From Microglena sp. YARC (taxonomy: Eukaryota > Chlorophyta > Chlorophyceae > Chlamydomonadales > Chlamydomonadaceae), in the NCBI GenBank assembly GCA_022414725.1, contig CM039462.1, forward strand, positions 54,300,239-54,364,238: a DNA stretch of 64,000 nucleotides. Direction: 5' to 3'. The position numbers and the translations under genes were made by a program. Below are positions 32,551-44,660 of this stretch, one piece after another (positions within the stretch are counted from its first letter, which is position 1; each line of letters opens with the position of its first letter). The notes beneath the pieces are model-generated. The model was not told the origin of the DNA. It made no database searches and worked only from the letters and a program-made list of their open reading frames with translations.

Positions 32551-32880
32551 ATTATATACGCTCAGCTATTTGTATAGCAGTCCAGCTGAATTAGTGGCGT
32601 GTTCATATTGCAGGCTGCTGCCTTTCCAGTCTAGTGATCTGTAGAGCTGAAGTGTTGTATTTAAATTGCAGGCGTGGCCAAGGATATGTAGAGCGTCTCC
32701 CGCGCTTACAGCCTGTGCCTTGCAGGCACCCCCCTGATGAGATGATCTGTGGACCTGCCAGGCAGCTGCCCAGCCTGGCGCTCAGCTATTTGTATAGCAG
32801 TCCAGCTTAATAATCGGCGTGTTCAGATTGCAGGTCGCTGCCTTTCCAGTCTAGTGATCTGTAGAGTTGTTGTACTGTAC
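32551..32880 (+). repeat. Dispersed ~219-bp repeat, tandem 1.5-mer
   Basis: A full unit CGCTCAGCTATTTGTATAGC... to ...CCAGCCTGG (about 32560-32779) is followed by a partial second unit. Related single units occur at about 40010-40275 and 43315-43545, with a further fragment at 43550-43615. No coding signature. Confidence 0.75.
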
Positions 32881-32884
32881 GAGC

Positions 32885-33255
32885 CTTATGTATTGGCGAA
32901 CGGTTTGGGAAACGACCCTTTCACTCGGGGAAGTCGACAGATCGCTAAATGCGTACGAGCGCAGCGGAATGCACGCGGGGTCCGCAATTAGTCATAGTCC
33001 TTTAATGACCTGGCACTTCTGACTCTAGCGGTAAGCCCTATACCTGCGTCGCGTGTAGCTCAGAATCCTGAGACATTTCGCCTACATTTCGCCTAGGCGG
33101 ATTGTCGTCGAAATGTCTCAGACTTCTGAGATATTTCGACGGCATCTCGCCACGCACGGCGGCTTGTGCACGGTAATGAGGCGAAATGTTCGGTCTTCTG
33201 AGACTTTTCGCCTGTACTTCGCTTGCAGGGCGGTTTAGGCACGGTGGTCGGAGAG
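32885..33255. repeat. Palindrome-rich repeat with CGAAATGTCTCAG arms
   Basis: Several inverted copies of TGAGACATTTCGCC / GGCGAAATGTCTCA, with diverged forms, lie at 33070-33240. The first ~110 bp shares short blocks (TCGGGGAAGT, TCGCTAAATG) with the reverse complement of about 39390-39510, so this is a dispersed family. Confidence 0.5.
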
Positions 33256-33734
33256 GTCACATTTTCAGGAATATTTTCCAGGAGCATTTCTCAATTACAT
33301 CAGGATTCGAGAAGATAGATTACATACATAATAAACTAACGTATGCATCCATTAACTTATTGATCTACCTATATATCTATGTAAGCATCCTTACACATGC
33401 ACATCCGCTACATCCCATATATTTCCTCTATATCCATTAACCATAGATAGACAGCGAGCAAAAGACGACGAGCAGCCAAATTGCTGGCTGGAGCCATGTA
33501 GCTAATTATAATTTAATTTAATTAAGTTCAAGTACAAGTATATAGGCAGCCTGCAGGCAGCTATCCATTTGTCTACTCATGAAGACATACGCCCATATAT
33601 CCACTAAGTAGAAACGTCCAAGCAAAGCTATACATCTTCGCTGCTTCTAGTATATATTTCCATCTTCGGCATTTATAGTTCCTTCGTGGCAGCAATCTTC
33701 ATCGCAGCTGTAGCATTTCCATCCATCCTCTTGC
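33256..33734. other. AT-rich unannotated region
   Basis: Contains TATATA/TAATTTAATTTAA-type low-complexity sequence. No gene recognised. Confidence 0.4.
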
Positions 33735-36700
33735 CCTGCAAGACATGCAGAGCAAGGCAGACGTTAAAGAGCAAAGAGGGGCAGGGATAATGGCAAGGGG
33801 CAGGACAACAGTGATGAGCAGAGCAGGGCAAGCGATAGAGAGCACAGAGGGGCAGGGATAATGGCAAGGGGCAAGACGACAGTGATGAACAAGGGAGGGC
33901 AGGGTAGGTGTTAGGGAGTAAGGAGGGACATGGATAATGGCAAGAGGAAGGACGACGGTGATGAACAAGGGAGCGCAGGCGTTAGAGAGCGAAGATGGGC
34001 AGGGATAATGGCAAGAGGCAGGAGGACAGTGATGAGAAGAGCAGGGCATGCAATAGAGAGCGAAGAGGGGCAGGGACAATGGCAAGGGCCAAGACGACAG
34101 TGATGAGCAGAGCAGGGTAGGTGTTAGGGAGTAAGGAGGGGCTGGGATAATGGCAAGGGGCAAGACGACAGTGATGAGCAGAGCAGGTAGGTGTTAAGGA
34201 GTAAGGAGGGACAAGGATAATGGCAAGAGGCAAGACAGCAGTGATGAACAAGGCAGGGCATGCAATAGAGAGCAAAGAGAGGCAGGGATAATGGCAAGGG
34301 GCAGGAGGACAGTGATGAGAAGAGCAGGGCAGGTGTTAGAGAGCAAAGAGGGGCAGGGATAATGGCAAGGGGCAAGACGACAGTGATGAGCAGAGCAGGG
34401 TAGGTGTTAGGGAGTAAGGAGGGGCAGGGATAATGGCAAGGGCAGGAGGACGGTGATGAGCAAGGCAGGGCAGGCGTTAGAAAGCGAAGAGGGGCAGGGA
34501 TAATGGCAAGGGGCAAAACGACAGTGATGAGCAGAGCAGGGTAGGCGTTAGGGAGTAAGGAGGGACAGGGATAATGGCAAGAGGCAAGACGGCAGTGATG
34601 AACAAGGCAGGGCATGCAATAGAGAGCAAAGAGAGGCAGGGATAATGGCAAGGCCCAGGCAACATTGATGAACAAGGGAGGGCAGGTGTTAGAGAGCAAA
34701 GAGGGGCAGGGATAATGGCAAGGGGCAAAAGACGACAGTGATGAGCAGAGCAGGGTAAGTGTTAGGGAGTAAGGAGGGGCAGGGATAATAGCAAGGGCAG
34801 GATGATGGTGATGAACAAGGGAGCGCAGGCGTTAGAGAGCGAAGAGGGGCAGGGATAATGGCAAGGGGCAGGAGGACAGTGATGAGCAGAGCAGGGCAGG
34901 CGTTAGAGAGCACAGAGGGGCAGGGACAATGGCAAGGGGCAAGACGACAGTGATGAGCAGAGCACGGTAGGCGTTAGGAAGTAAGGAGGGGCAGGGATAA
35001 TGGCAAGAGGCAAGACATCAGTGTTCAACAAGGCAGGGAATGCGATAGAGAGCAAAGAGGGGCAGGGATTATGGCAAGGGGCAAGACGACAGTGATGAAC
35101 AAGAGAGGGCAGGCGTTACAGAGCAAAGAGGGGCAGGAATAATGGCAAGGGGCAAGACGACAGTGATGAGCAGAGCAGGGTAGGTGTTAGGGAGTAAGGA
35201 GGGGCAGGGATAATGGCAAGGGCAGGATGATGGTGATGAACAAGGCAGAGCAGGCGTTAGAAAGCGAAGAGGGACAGGGATAATGGCAAGGGGCAGGAGG
35301 ACAGTGATGAGCAGAGCAGGGCAGGCGTTAGAGAGCACAGAGGGGCAGGGACAATGGCAAGGGGCAAGACGACAGTGATGAGCAGAGCAGGGTAGGCGTT
35401 AGGGAGTAAGGAGGGACAAGGATAATGGCAAGAGGCAAGACGGCAGTGATGAACAAGGCAGGGCATGCAATAGAGAGCAAAGAGAGGCAGGGATAATGGC
35501 AAGGGGCAAGACGACAGTGATGAACAAGAGAGGGCAGGCGTTACAGAGCAAAGAGGGGCAGGAATAATGGCAAGGGGCAAGACGACAGTGATGAGCAGAG
35601 CAGGGTAGGTGTTAGGGAGTAAGGAGGGGCAGGGATAATGGCAAGGGCAGGATGATGGTGATGAACAAGGCAGGGCAGGCGTTAGAAAGCGAAGAGGGGC
35701 AGGGATAATGGCAAGGGGCAGGAGGACAGTGATGAGCAGAGCAGGGCAGGCAATAGAGAGCACAGAGGGGCAGGGACAATGGCAAGGGGCAAGACGACAG
35801 TGATGAGCAGAGCAGGGTAGGCGTTAGGGAGTAAGGAGGGACAGGGATAATGGCAAGAGGCAAGACGGCAGTGATGAACAAGGCAGGGCATGCAATAGAG
35901 AGCAAAGAGAGGCAGGGATAATGGCAAGGCCCCAGGCAACATTGATGAACAAGGGAGGGCAGGTGTTAGAGAGCAAAGAGGGGCAGGGATAATGGCAAGG
36001 GGCAAAAGACGACAGTGATGAGCAGAGCAGGGTAAGTGTTAGGGAGTAAGGAGGGGCAGGGATAATGGCAAGGGCAGGATGATGGTGATGAACAAGGGAG
36101 CGCAGGCGTTAGAGAGCGAAGAGGGGCAGGGATAATGGCAAGGGGCAGGAGGACAGTGATAAGCAGAGCAGGGCAGGCGTTAGAGAGCACAGAGGGGCAG
36201 GGACAATGGCAAGGGGAAAGACGACAGTGATGAGCAGAGCACGGTAGGCGTTAGGGAGTAAGGAGGGGCAGGGATAATGGCAAGAGGCAAGACATCAGTG
36301 ATCAACAAGGCAGGGAATGCGATAGAGAGCAAAGAGGGGCAGGGATTATGGCAAGGGGCAAGACGACAGTGATGAACAAGGGAGGGCAGGCATTACAGAG
36401 CAAAGAGGGGCAGGAATAATGGCAAGGGGCAAGAGGACAGTGATGAGCAGAGCAGGGTAGGTGTTAGGGAGTAAGGAGGGGCAGGGATAATGGCAAGGGG
36501 AAGGACGACAGTGATGAATAAGGGAGGGCAGGCGTTAGAGAGCAAAGAGAGGAAGGGACAATGGCAAGGGGCAAGATTACAGTGATGAGCAGAGCAGGGT
36601 AGGTGTTAGGGAGTAAGGAGGGGCAGGGATAATGGCAAGAGGCAAGACGGCAGTGATGAACAAGGCAGGGCATGCGATAGAGATTAAAAGAGGGCAGGGA

Positions 36701-37050
36701 TAATGGCAAGGGCAGGATGACAGTGATGAACAAGGCAGGGCATGCGATAGAGAGCAAAGAGGGGCAGGGATAATGGCAAGGGGCAGGAGGACAGTGATGA
36801 GCAGAGCAGGGCAGGTGTTTGAGAGCAAAGGGGGGCAGGGATAATGGGAAAGGACAGGACGTCAGTAATGGGCAGAGCAGGGCAGGCGTTAGAGAGCAAT
36901 GAAGGGCAGGGAGCACGGATAGGGGCAGGATGGTGATTAGCAGAGCATGGCCTGCGTTACAGAGCAATGAAGGGCAGGGACGGAGGACGGCAAGGAGCAG
37001 GACAGTGACGTGCAGAGCAGGGTATGCGCTAGAGATCAATGGAGGGCAGG
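33735..37050 (+). repeat. 3.3-kb minisatellite, ~70-72-bp unit
   Basis: About 45 diverged copies of a purine-rich unit: GGGGCAGGGATAATGGCAAG, then GGGCAAGACGACAGTGATG, then AGCAGAGCAGGG, then (T/C)AGGTGTTAGGGAGTAAGGA. The minus strand shows long Pro/Leu/Ser/Cys frames purely from the repeat. There is higher-order structure: the segment from about 34560 recurs near 35837 (offset ~1277 bp), including the unusual CCCAGGCAACATTGATGAAC variant. Units decay after about 36840. Confidence 0.95.
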
Positions 37051-37870
37051 ACATAGACAGAAGCATATTACAGATGCAGTTACAGAGACGATGACAGAGA
37101 CAATGACACAAACATAGACAGATGCACGTGGGCATTACCTATGCATGAATCAAGACACAATTCCCTATGCCACACTACTGTTGCGAAACCGCACCTACAA
37201 GCAAGCTTCAGTTATCACTTACGTTGTTGTCTAGCAGCCTCATGTGACAATGGAACATCAGAACTGGGAGGGAAGACAGAGCAATGGTCCCTGCAAATAC
37301 AGAATGCAGGCATAGTTAAATTATGTAGCACCCTTTACTTCATTTTTGATGATAGGTTAAACCCTCTTCTCCTGTGTCAACAATGGCCAAGCGCTCAAGC
37401 AGACAGACAAGCAAGTAAACATGCGTGCAACAGACAGGCACGCAGGCAGGCAACCAAGCCACTTTTCCATGGGCTGAACACTCTATGCCTAGCACCTCCG
37501 AGCAGAAGTCACCATCCAGATAGTCAGCCAATCAGTCACTAGGGAGGAAGATAAAAAGGCAGGCATACAGACAGGCATGCACGAAAGGAGGCATGCAAGC
37601 AGGTGGACACTATTTAGGCATGTGATCAAGTCAGAATTCCCTAGGCCACATTGTTGTGAAACCCTACCTACAAGCAACCTTCAGACCGCTTCCACACAGA
37701 GCATGGGTCCCTGCAAAAAAAAGGGCGGGCATAGTTACATATATTGACACCCTGTGTTGTTTTTGCGTATTGGTAGGGAGATCCCCCTGGAAGTACAACC
37801 TGCCTCAAGCTTAGGTACCTGAACCTCAGGTCCTACCCCAGCCTTGCATTGTCCACACTTGCCTGAGTTT
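37051..37870. other. Unannotated region
   Basis: Contains GCAGGCAGGCA/CAGACAGGCA-type low-complexity sequence at about 37400-37610. No gene recognised. Confidence 0.3.
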
Positions 37871-37873
37871 ACC

Positions 37874-38604
37874 ATGCAGAATGGATCCGAAAGACCCAAG
37901 CATAAAGACAAGGTTGGACTGTCACCCAACACCCAGCAAAGCAAGGAGAACCAGTCTCCACCACAACGCAAGAGGCAACGTTCCAAGACTACCACAACCA
38001 CTACGAGTGAACCCAATGTGAAGATGCATGCCATGGACATGGGTCTAGTGCGTCAGCCAAATATACACAGTGCTGCCACCATCTATCATGCAGGGTCTCA
38101 AGGGATAACTGCCACGCATGATCTCCTGATACAATGCTCAAGGGCACCATGCAGCCAGGGCAGTGCATGATCCCACTAGAGTGTAAGGCCCCATGTCCTT
38201 TCAAGCTCTACTCAGACCCAGGAGAGAACAGGTGGAAGTATGACTCAAACAAGAGTTGGGAGCAAGTTGTCCAAGCATCCTACTTTGCACAGAGCCAACT
38301 AATCATGCTGCCACCCCAAGCTGAAGCCATGCTCCTGGGACAGTACACTCCACATACCACCATATTTGACCGTGCCCAGAGCAACGTCGGGTGGGCTGCC
38401 GAGATGCTGCAATTTATGCAGCTTATTCATGCGGTGGCAGTACAGCAGCGCCGACCGGGCTTCCTGGTTGAGGAGTTGACGACGAAAGGGCCGCTGGCTG
38501 CAAGATACCATGCATCCAGCAGATGCACTGACAACCTACACAGGTCTAGCATAGACGGATCGGTTGCGAGAATTAGCGGAACCGATGTAAGGGAATTTGT
38601 GTAG
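37874..38604 (+). pseudogene. Unrecognised gene with one frame change
   Basis: An ATG at 37874 opens a frame rich in Lys/Arg/Gln/Thr (PPQRKRQRSKTTTTTT), which looks like a nuclear localisation or nucleic-acid-binding tail. It ends at 38170. A second frame (from 38134 to TAG 38602) continues as plausible globular sequence (KAPCPFKLYSDPGENRWKYD, SWEQVVQASYFAQSQ) and overlaps the first by 37 bp. One indel or a very short intron would join them. I recognise no family. The preserved composition on both sides argues that it was once a gene. Confidence 0.4.
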
Positions 38605-39540
38605 GAGATAGGACGAGAGCATCGGTCAAATTTCAAAAACAATCTGACGCACTACCCCGCGCTTGTCCATGCGGAAGGCGGCAGAGGGCGTTGCGCAGTA
38701 ATCTGAAAAGAAAGCTGGAAAGAAAGGAGGTAACAAAGCAGGACGCCAAAAATATCAAGTAGCAACGAACACATGCGTTGGGCGAGGGAGGGAAGAATAT
38801 CATGTAGGAGTACGAGAGGTAGAATGAAGGTTGGCGTGGCTTACCTTGGCCATATTGCAAAGGCTCTAATCGTACGGCCATTTCGCCATGCCGCGTCCAA
38901 TCCGCCTTGGCTAACGTACGTGAAAGGCTGGTGAAAGGACACCCTGCGAAAACATCTATCAAAATTAGTAAGAGCACTGACAGGTCATCGCAAGTCACAA
39001 TAATATTTCAGTGTGACTTAGGCTTTCATCACAGTGATTAAAATCGTCCTGGTTTCGCCCTACAACAGCGCCATTTTCGATGCATGCAGCGAAAGCACAT
39101 CGGTGACTTCGGGTGACCTTTTCCCGAATGAAAGCTATTCGCCAACAAGAAGTTCGCGCTAGTACTTCGTTGCCTAATTGTTCACCCTATCTCGGAATCG
39201 CTGGCAGAGCTTCGCAGGTTCGCAAGAATGACCCCTCGAAAAGGTTGCTAACAGACCCTCGAGCGACAGAAAGCTGCATACCCCTTCGCGTATTACAACT
39301 CAGTTGTTAACGTGCGATCGAGGAGTTATTGGTCACGCTTCAGTCTACGATAAGTTCTGGGTGTCTGTCGGGATCGCTGGTTTGCGGTGAGCCGAGACAT
39401 TTCGTCCACTGTACGCCTACATTTATCTGTAGTTCCGCTGCAAATCGTGTCTTTCGCCTACATTTAGCGAAATTGTCACTTCCCCGAGTGTTTGCCAAAC
39501 AGTACTAGGTATCCAGCTGAAAACCACTACAGGTGGTTGG
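38605..39540. other. Unannotated region
   Basis: No gene seen. About 39390-39510 contains the inverted relative of the 32.9-kb repeat. Confidence 0.3.
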
Positions 39541-39549
39541 ACTTTGCCA

Positions 39550-39835
39550 ATTTACGGTTACCATGGTACCTTGTCTACTAAGCCCTAGCATGTTAAATGT
39601 TCCTGATTTGAATTGCTATATGGTTTTATTTTAAGCAAGCTTAGGCAGACTACTTTGTGAGCTTGTACTTTACCTTGAATTTGGTTACGTGTCTCCAGCC
39701 AGCAATTTGACTGGCTGGAGATTTGTATCGGTCTGGCTACTAGGCCCTAGAAGGTTTAGACGTTTAGTGCTCCTGATTTAATTGTCACATGGTTTTACAG
39801 CAAGCTTGGGTAGAGTACTTCGAGAACATGTAACA
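39550..39835 (+). repeat. Direct repeat (~175-bp period) with a perfect hairpin
   Basis: Two diverged copies of a block containing CTACTA(A)GCCCTAG, CTCCTGATTT and TGGTTTTA...AGCAAGCTT, at about 39575-39650 and 39737-39820. Between them TCTCCAGCCAG and CTGGCTGGAGA (39692-39721) form a perfect 11-bp stem with an 8-nt loop, followed by a short T-containing stretch. Confidence 0.55.
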
Positions 39836-40009
39836 AGGTAATGTAACAATGACATAAAACCCTTTGCTAACTGGATTCGGGTATGAGCTTGAGACAGTCA
39901 AAGCCATTGGCCCCTTTGCCAAGTTTGTTTTCCATGCTTTTCTGAGACCCACTTTAAGGAAACGACATTTGCCAATACTTAATCTTGCCAATACTTAAGG
40001 CGCGCACAG

Positions 40010-40275
40010 TTTTTAGATTGCAGGTGTTTCCGACGAAATGTAGAACGTCGTCTCCCACGCTTACTGCCTATGCATTGCAGGCACCTCCCACATGGGATTA
40101 TCTGTGTAGCTGCCAGGCAGCTGCTCAGCCTGGCGCTCAGCTATTTGTACAGAAGTCCAGCTGAATTTGCATCTTGTTCAGATTGCAAGCACAGCTGTAT
40201 TTCCATTCTAGTGATCTATCTGTAGAGTTGAAGTGTTGTATTTAGATTGCAGGTGTGACCGACAATATGTTGGCT
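40010..40275 (+). repeat. Dispersed ~219-bp repeat, second locus
   Basis: Carries the same blocks as 32551-32880: GCATTGCAGGCACC, GCCAGGCAGCTGC, GCGCTCAGCTATTTGTA, TTCAGATTGCA and GTAGAGTTGAAGTGTTG. Confidence 0.7.
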
Positions 40276-40400
40276 TGGCGTCACACTGTCAGTGTAATCG
40301 GATCAGGTCAAACCCTTTCACGCTACGTAGCTAGTCCTCTTGAAACCGCAAAGGAGGCATACAGTATTATATTTTTCTACAGTTAGGAGAGGGTGCCAAA

Positions 40401-41946
40401 CAGGGTACTTCAATTGGCCAATTTGACCAGCGCTCTAGCGCACTGGAGAAAAAAATATCTGCGCTATAAGCGCTGAGGCAAGAAAAACGCAGCGCTTTCC
40501 AAAAGCCTAAAAAAAAAAGCGGAACACAAAAAAAAAAACTGCGCTACCGTTTTTTTTTCCAGCGCTTTTCCTGTGCTGCTGGTGAACTGGTGGGGTGCCA
40601 GAGAGACTCTTGTGGGTGTGTGTGTGTGGGGGGGGGGAGGTGGAAACCTGTTACAAATTGGAGGTGGAAACCTGTTACAAATTGAAGGACCGGCTGAAGC
40701 ATGCACGGATGGAGTGCGAGTGTCTCGTGGGACAGAACACCGCAAGGCCGAAGGACCGGCTGAAGCATCCAGTGCAGCCGCAATGGTTCCCTTCCGCTTC
40801 GTCGGGAACGCAGAAACGGCAACGGATCCGGCTGCACAAAGTGGAAGGAGTTGATTTAGCCAAGAAGATATGATGGCATCCAGCAGATTCCAGGACATAG
40901 GTCGCAACTCGATAAGCAAACACACACAGATATAGCTCGATCAAATTATGTACCCAAGCAATCGAACATACTCGTGGCCCAGTAGTTCTTGGTCTTCGCT
41001 GTCGGGACCCCAGCGGTCTTGGCCTTCTTCGTCGGGTTATCCTGCTTGCCCATCGCAGCAGTAGGGGCGACTAGGAGAGCGGTAGGGGTGACTAGGAGAG
41101 CGGTAGGGGTGACTAGGAGAGCAGCAGAGGCGAGCAGAGGCGAGCAGCAGAGGCGACAGGCGAGTAGAGCAGGAAGGAGGAGGCGGAAAGGAAGAGAGAG
41201 AGGAGGAGCAGGAGGAGGAGAGTGAAAAGGAGGTGGCGAAGGAGAAGTGAGGAGCGAGGACTGCGACTTGGCGATTGGGCGACGAGGAGTCGAGGATAAG
41301 GACTTCACAAGGGGGACAGGAAAAGTTTAGACACTTGATGTCAGCGCGTTTCCAGGAATTCGGCAGGTCACAACTCAACAAGCTGAAAGAGTCCTCGACT
41401 CGTCGATTCAGACGCAATCGAACTCATGTGTGGTGGGTTAGAAGGAGCCTATCAGACTTGAGCAGTTAGCTGCGACGAAATGGCAACAGATGAGCAGCAG
41501 ATGAGCAGGGGCGAGGAACGGAAGCGTTGAATTAGCCCAGAGATAGGATTTTGACTAAACCGCACTCTGCCGGGTGTTGTATTTAAGAGTCCAGAATACG
41601 GTTGTTTCCGTTAGCGTTCAAATTGCACGGTCGACGGCTCGCCGCGTGCTGCTACAGTGCTACCTAGTCAGGATGGCTGCCTGTCACACTATTTGAATCA
41701 CACACCTTGAGTCACTCAGTCAGTCACTCAATGAGTCAGTGACTGTCATTCAAAAATTGAGAAAGCGCACAGGGGGACTGCGGTTTCAGCGCTTTCTGTG
41801 AGAGACTGAAAAGAGGAAAGCGCACTGGTGTTCAAAAAGACAGCGCGCTAAGCGCACAGGGGTTGCAAAAATCTGCGCTATAGCGCGCAAGGGTGTCAAA
41901 AAGTCAGCGCTCAAAAGCGCAAAAGCGCGCGCTTTGAAGTACCCTG
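40401..41946. mobile_element. hAT-like non-autonomous DNA transposon (1,546 bp)
   Basis: Perfect 13-bp terminal inverted repeats CAGGGTACTTCAA / TTGAAGTACCCTG, flanked by an exact 8-bp direct repeat GTGCCAAA (40393-40400 and 41947-41954). An 8-bp target duplication and CAGGG-type ends are the hAT hallmarks. Subterminal zones on both sides are full of GCGC(T/A)...AGCGC motifs, as expected for transposase-binding repeats. The interior has no intact transposase. A minus-strand ATG near 41052 opens a Lys-rich frame of about 35 codons that could be a leftover N-terminus. Confidence 0.88.
40946..41308 (-). other. Minus-strand frame inside the hAT-like element
   Basis: A 120-codon frame. The first two thirds are Leu/Pro/Ser/Ala low complexity from a repeat. 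From the internal Met (about 41052) it reads MGKQDNPTKKAKTAG and ends KTKNYWATSMFDCLGT. I cannot assign it. A basic N-terminus ahead of a lost transposase is one possibility. Confidence 0.25.
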
Positions 41947-41954
41947 GTGCCAAA

Positions 41955-42758
41955 GCAAATCGCGGGAGTACAGAATCTTCTTGTTCGATTTGAATTGTTT
42001 TTTATGTTTCTGCCCACTAAGTACGGCGATTCATGTAGAACTTCACCTTCAAGTTTATAAGCTATGTATGCCAGGATGGACACGGGTAGTATAAACTATT
42101 GGGTTTGATTGTTACATGGATACTCCTTGCATTATGTATTTTGGGTAGTCAACTGGAAGAAAAAAACGGAACTACCGTTGTTCCTATGGCAGATAATAAG
42201 TAGTTTTTGTGAATTGGTTTACCACCCCGACCTTAAGTACACGGCTATGGGTTGCTTATAGTTGCTCGCCATCTTTGGCAATGTTTAAAGACATAGAATC
42301 AGAAAGGTTAAGACTGATGAAGAAGGTAAAAACTCAACCATTTGAATGATTAAGTTTTAACTTGTAATAATTTATTTCGTCAGCTTATTTTATTAGTCTG
42401 ATCCCTGGTTACATATTAAACTGATATACTTGTAATTGGAATATATACAAAGAGAAGCCATAAGAATAGCCATGTAACAATCCAAGCAAGTATGATGTAC
42501 TGGCAGTTTTCGTCCCGGCATACTTGAATTGGCAGTGGGCGAACGGACCATTCAATCGAAACGACCAATGTACCGTGACAACCCCCCATGTAAACCCCCA
42601 ACTGGCCTTTGGTCCTAATACATTCGAAATTGGGCGACAAACACACGCACCCACTCAGTCGAGTGCGTCGATCGGCAGTTTTCAATTCATCAGACTAGGT
42701 TAAACTTCCACGCCGATAGGCGCTTATTTCTTCCTTTCATTCTTCCAATTCGTCTTTG
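41955..42758. other. Unannotated region upstream of the five-exon gene
   Basis: No gene recognised. It could include the promoter of the gene starting at 42759, but no core motif is convincing. Confidence 0.3.
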
Positions 42759-43314
42759 ATGATCAGTGAATCAACACCTGCAGACATATTCCTTCGTATG
42801 CTAACCTCTCAATTGGTTGACTTCTTCCTTCCGGATCCACTCAAGCTCGTGTTTCATATGAACTGGAGCCCATCCAAGACCCCCGACGCATTTCACGTCG
42901 ATCCAGAGACGCTGTTGGAGATGCTACAAGCGGAGCTTAAGTTGCCGGCCGCAGACTGGGCCAAGAAATCGTGGTGCTCTTTGCTCGAAGACTCCTGTAT
43001 CGAGGTAGGGTATTTGCGCAATCCGTCGCCACGCATCTGTGTATGTTAGTTACAGTCCCATACCGGTACATTCAAATTGTATGATTCATATTTGCTCTTC
43101 GATCTACATGCTTAGGTGCAAGTCAGCTCGCTTGAGAAGCTGTCCTCTAGGAAGTCCTCTGTCAAGTCCGAGATTCCTCCTGAGAAGCATTCGTCATCGA
43201 GGAAAAGCTCAGGGAGCAAGAGATCTCTGGGACCTGGGACTTCTGGAATTGAAGGTGTCAGCACTGTGGTCACAAAACTCATCGGGCAGGTATGGTTCAT
43301 TGATAGCGCTTACT

Positions 43315-43620
43315 GTATGTACAATGCAAGCACCAACCTTATGAAATGATGTGTCGAGCTGCCATGCAGCTGCCTAGCCTGCTTGTGATCTGCTATCTGT
43401 ATAGCAGTCCACCTGAATTAGCGACGGGTTCAGATTGCATGCAGCTGCCTTGTAGTCTGGTGATCTCTGGAGTTGAAGTGTTGTTTTTAGATTGCAGGTG
43501 TGACATGTATGAGTGTGAGATGCTATGTAGAGCTTATCCCTGTTAGATGTATGTACATTGCATGCACCAACCTAATAAGATGACCTGTGGAGCTCCCATG
43601 CAGCTGCCTATATTGGTGAT
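43315..43620 (+). repeat. Dispersed ~219-bp repeat within intron 2
   Basis: Shares ATTGCAGGTGTGAC, TATAGCAGTCCA(G/C)CTGAATTAG and GAGTTGAAGTGTTG with the copies at 32.6 and 40.1 kb. A partial second copy (GCACCAACCTAATAAGATGA...) follows at 43567. Confidence 0.65.
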
Positions 43621-44149
43621 CTGTTTGCACAGCAGTGGCAAAGCCAACTAACCAGCCAGGCAATTAGACAGGCAGTCGGGCAACAAGTCAGTTTGTTTGT
43701 AAGTCAGTATGTCAGTCACCCCGTCACCGAGTCTGTCAATCAGGAAGTGAGTCAGTGACTTAGTGAATCAGTCACGTATTCAGTCTGTCTGCCGGTTGGT
43801 AAGCCAATCAATATCACATCTTACACACTCTCCAACCACGTGCATGTTGCAGGCACTTGATGGAGGCTCGTTCGTGCCTATTGACGACACCACTGGATAT
43901 AATGTCTTGAAGAGTGCTGCCACAGGCAACAGTTCAGAGCTGAAGATGAAAGTTTGGGGGGCAGCCTGGATTTGGTCGATCAAGGCCTAAGCAGGCTATG
44001 TAATGATGCAGGCCGTGGCCCAGTTTGGGACTTGGATCCATGAACTTGCCAAGCCTGCCAATGAAGCCATACCGGCCGCCATCACAAGGTAAGATCAGCT
44101 CTTAATTATTTTTTATATCCTCATCATTGGCCCACTTAGCTCTTGTTAC

Positions 44150-44660
44150 TCAGTTCATCTCATCACTCAGCATATCACAACTAGCATTGCTAATTTGCTA
44201 GGGTCTTAGGTATCCTTTTATTTAGGTTTAAAGGGTGCATTTTGTGTGTGCGTGCGTGTGTGTGGTGGTGGTGGGGGTGGTGTGGTGGTGTGTGTGTGGG
44301 GGGGGTCTGCAGCGGGGTGGCAAGGGTGCCAAAGACAGTCTAAATTTGCAGTGCAGCTCATCTCATTCAGCTTATCTCATCCCTAAGCCCTGCAAAATAG
44401 CAAATTTCACTCATCTCATCTCTCTATTCATCTCATCACTTAGCGCATATTACGTAGCTCATCTCATCACTTAGCGCATCTCACTGAGCGCATCCCATTA
44501 AGCTTATCTTCTCACTACTTGGCGTATCTCGCTCAGCTCAGCTCATCACTTAGCGCATCTGACTCATTTCATCGGACCCCCTCTCTTGTATAATATCTTC
44601 ACTCAGCTCATATGTTCACACAGCGCTTCTCATCACTCACAACATCTCACTCAGCTCATC
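44150..44660 (+). repeat. CTCATCTCACTCAGC-type degenerate repeat within intron 3
   Basis: Many short units of AGC(T/G)CATCTCA(T)CACT, with a G/T-rich stretch at about 44240-44320. It fills most of the intron between exons 3 and 4. Confidence 0.65.

Noticed and set aside
33699..36190. Many long minus-strand frames rich in Pro/Leu/Ser/Cys
   Set aside because: They are reading frames of a ~71-bp minisatellite. The frame rotates with each unit and no unique domain appears.
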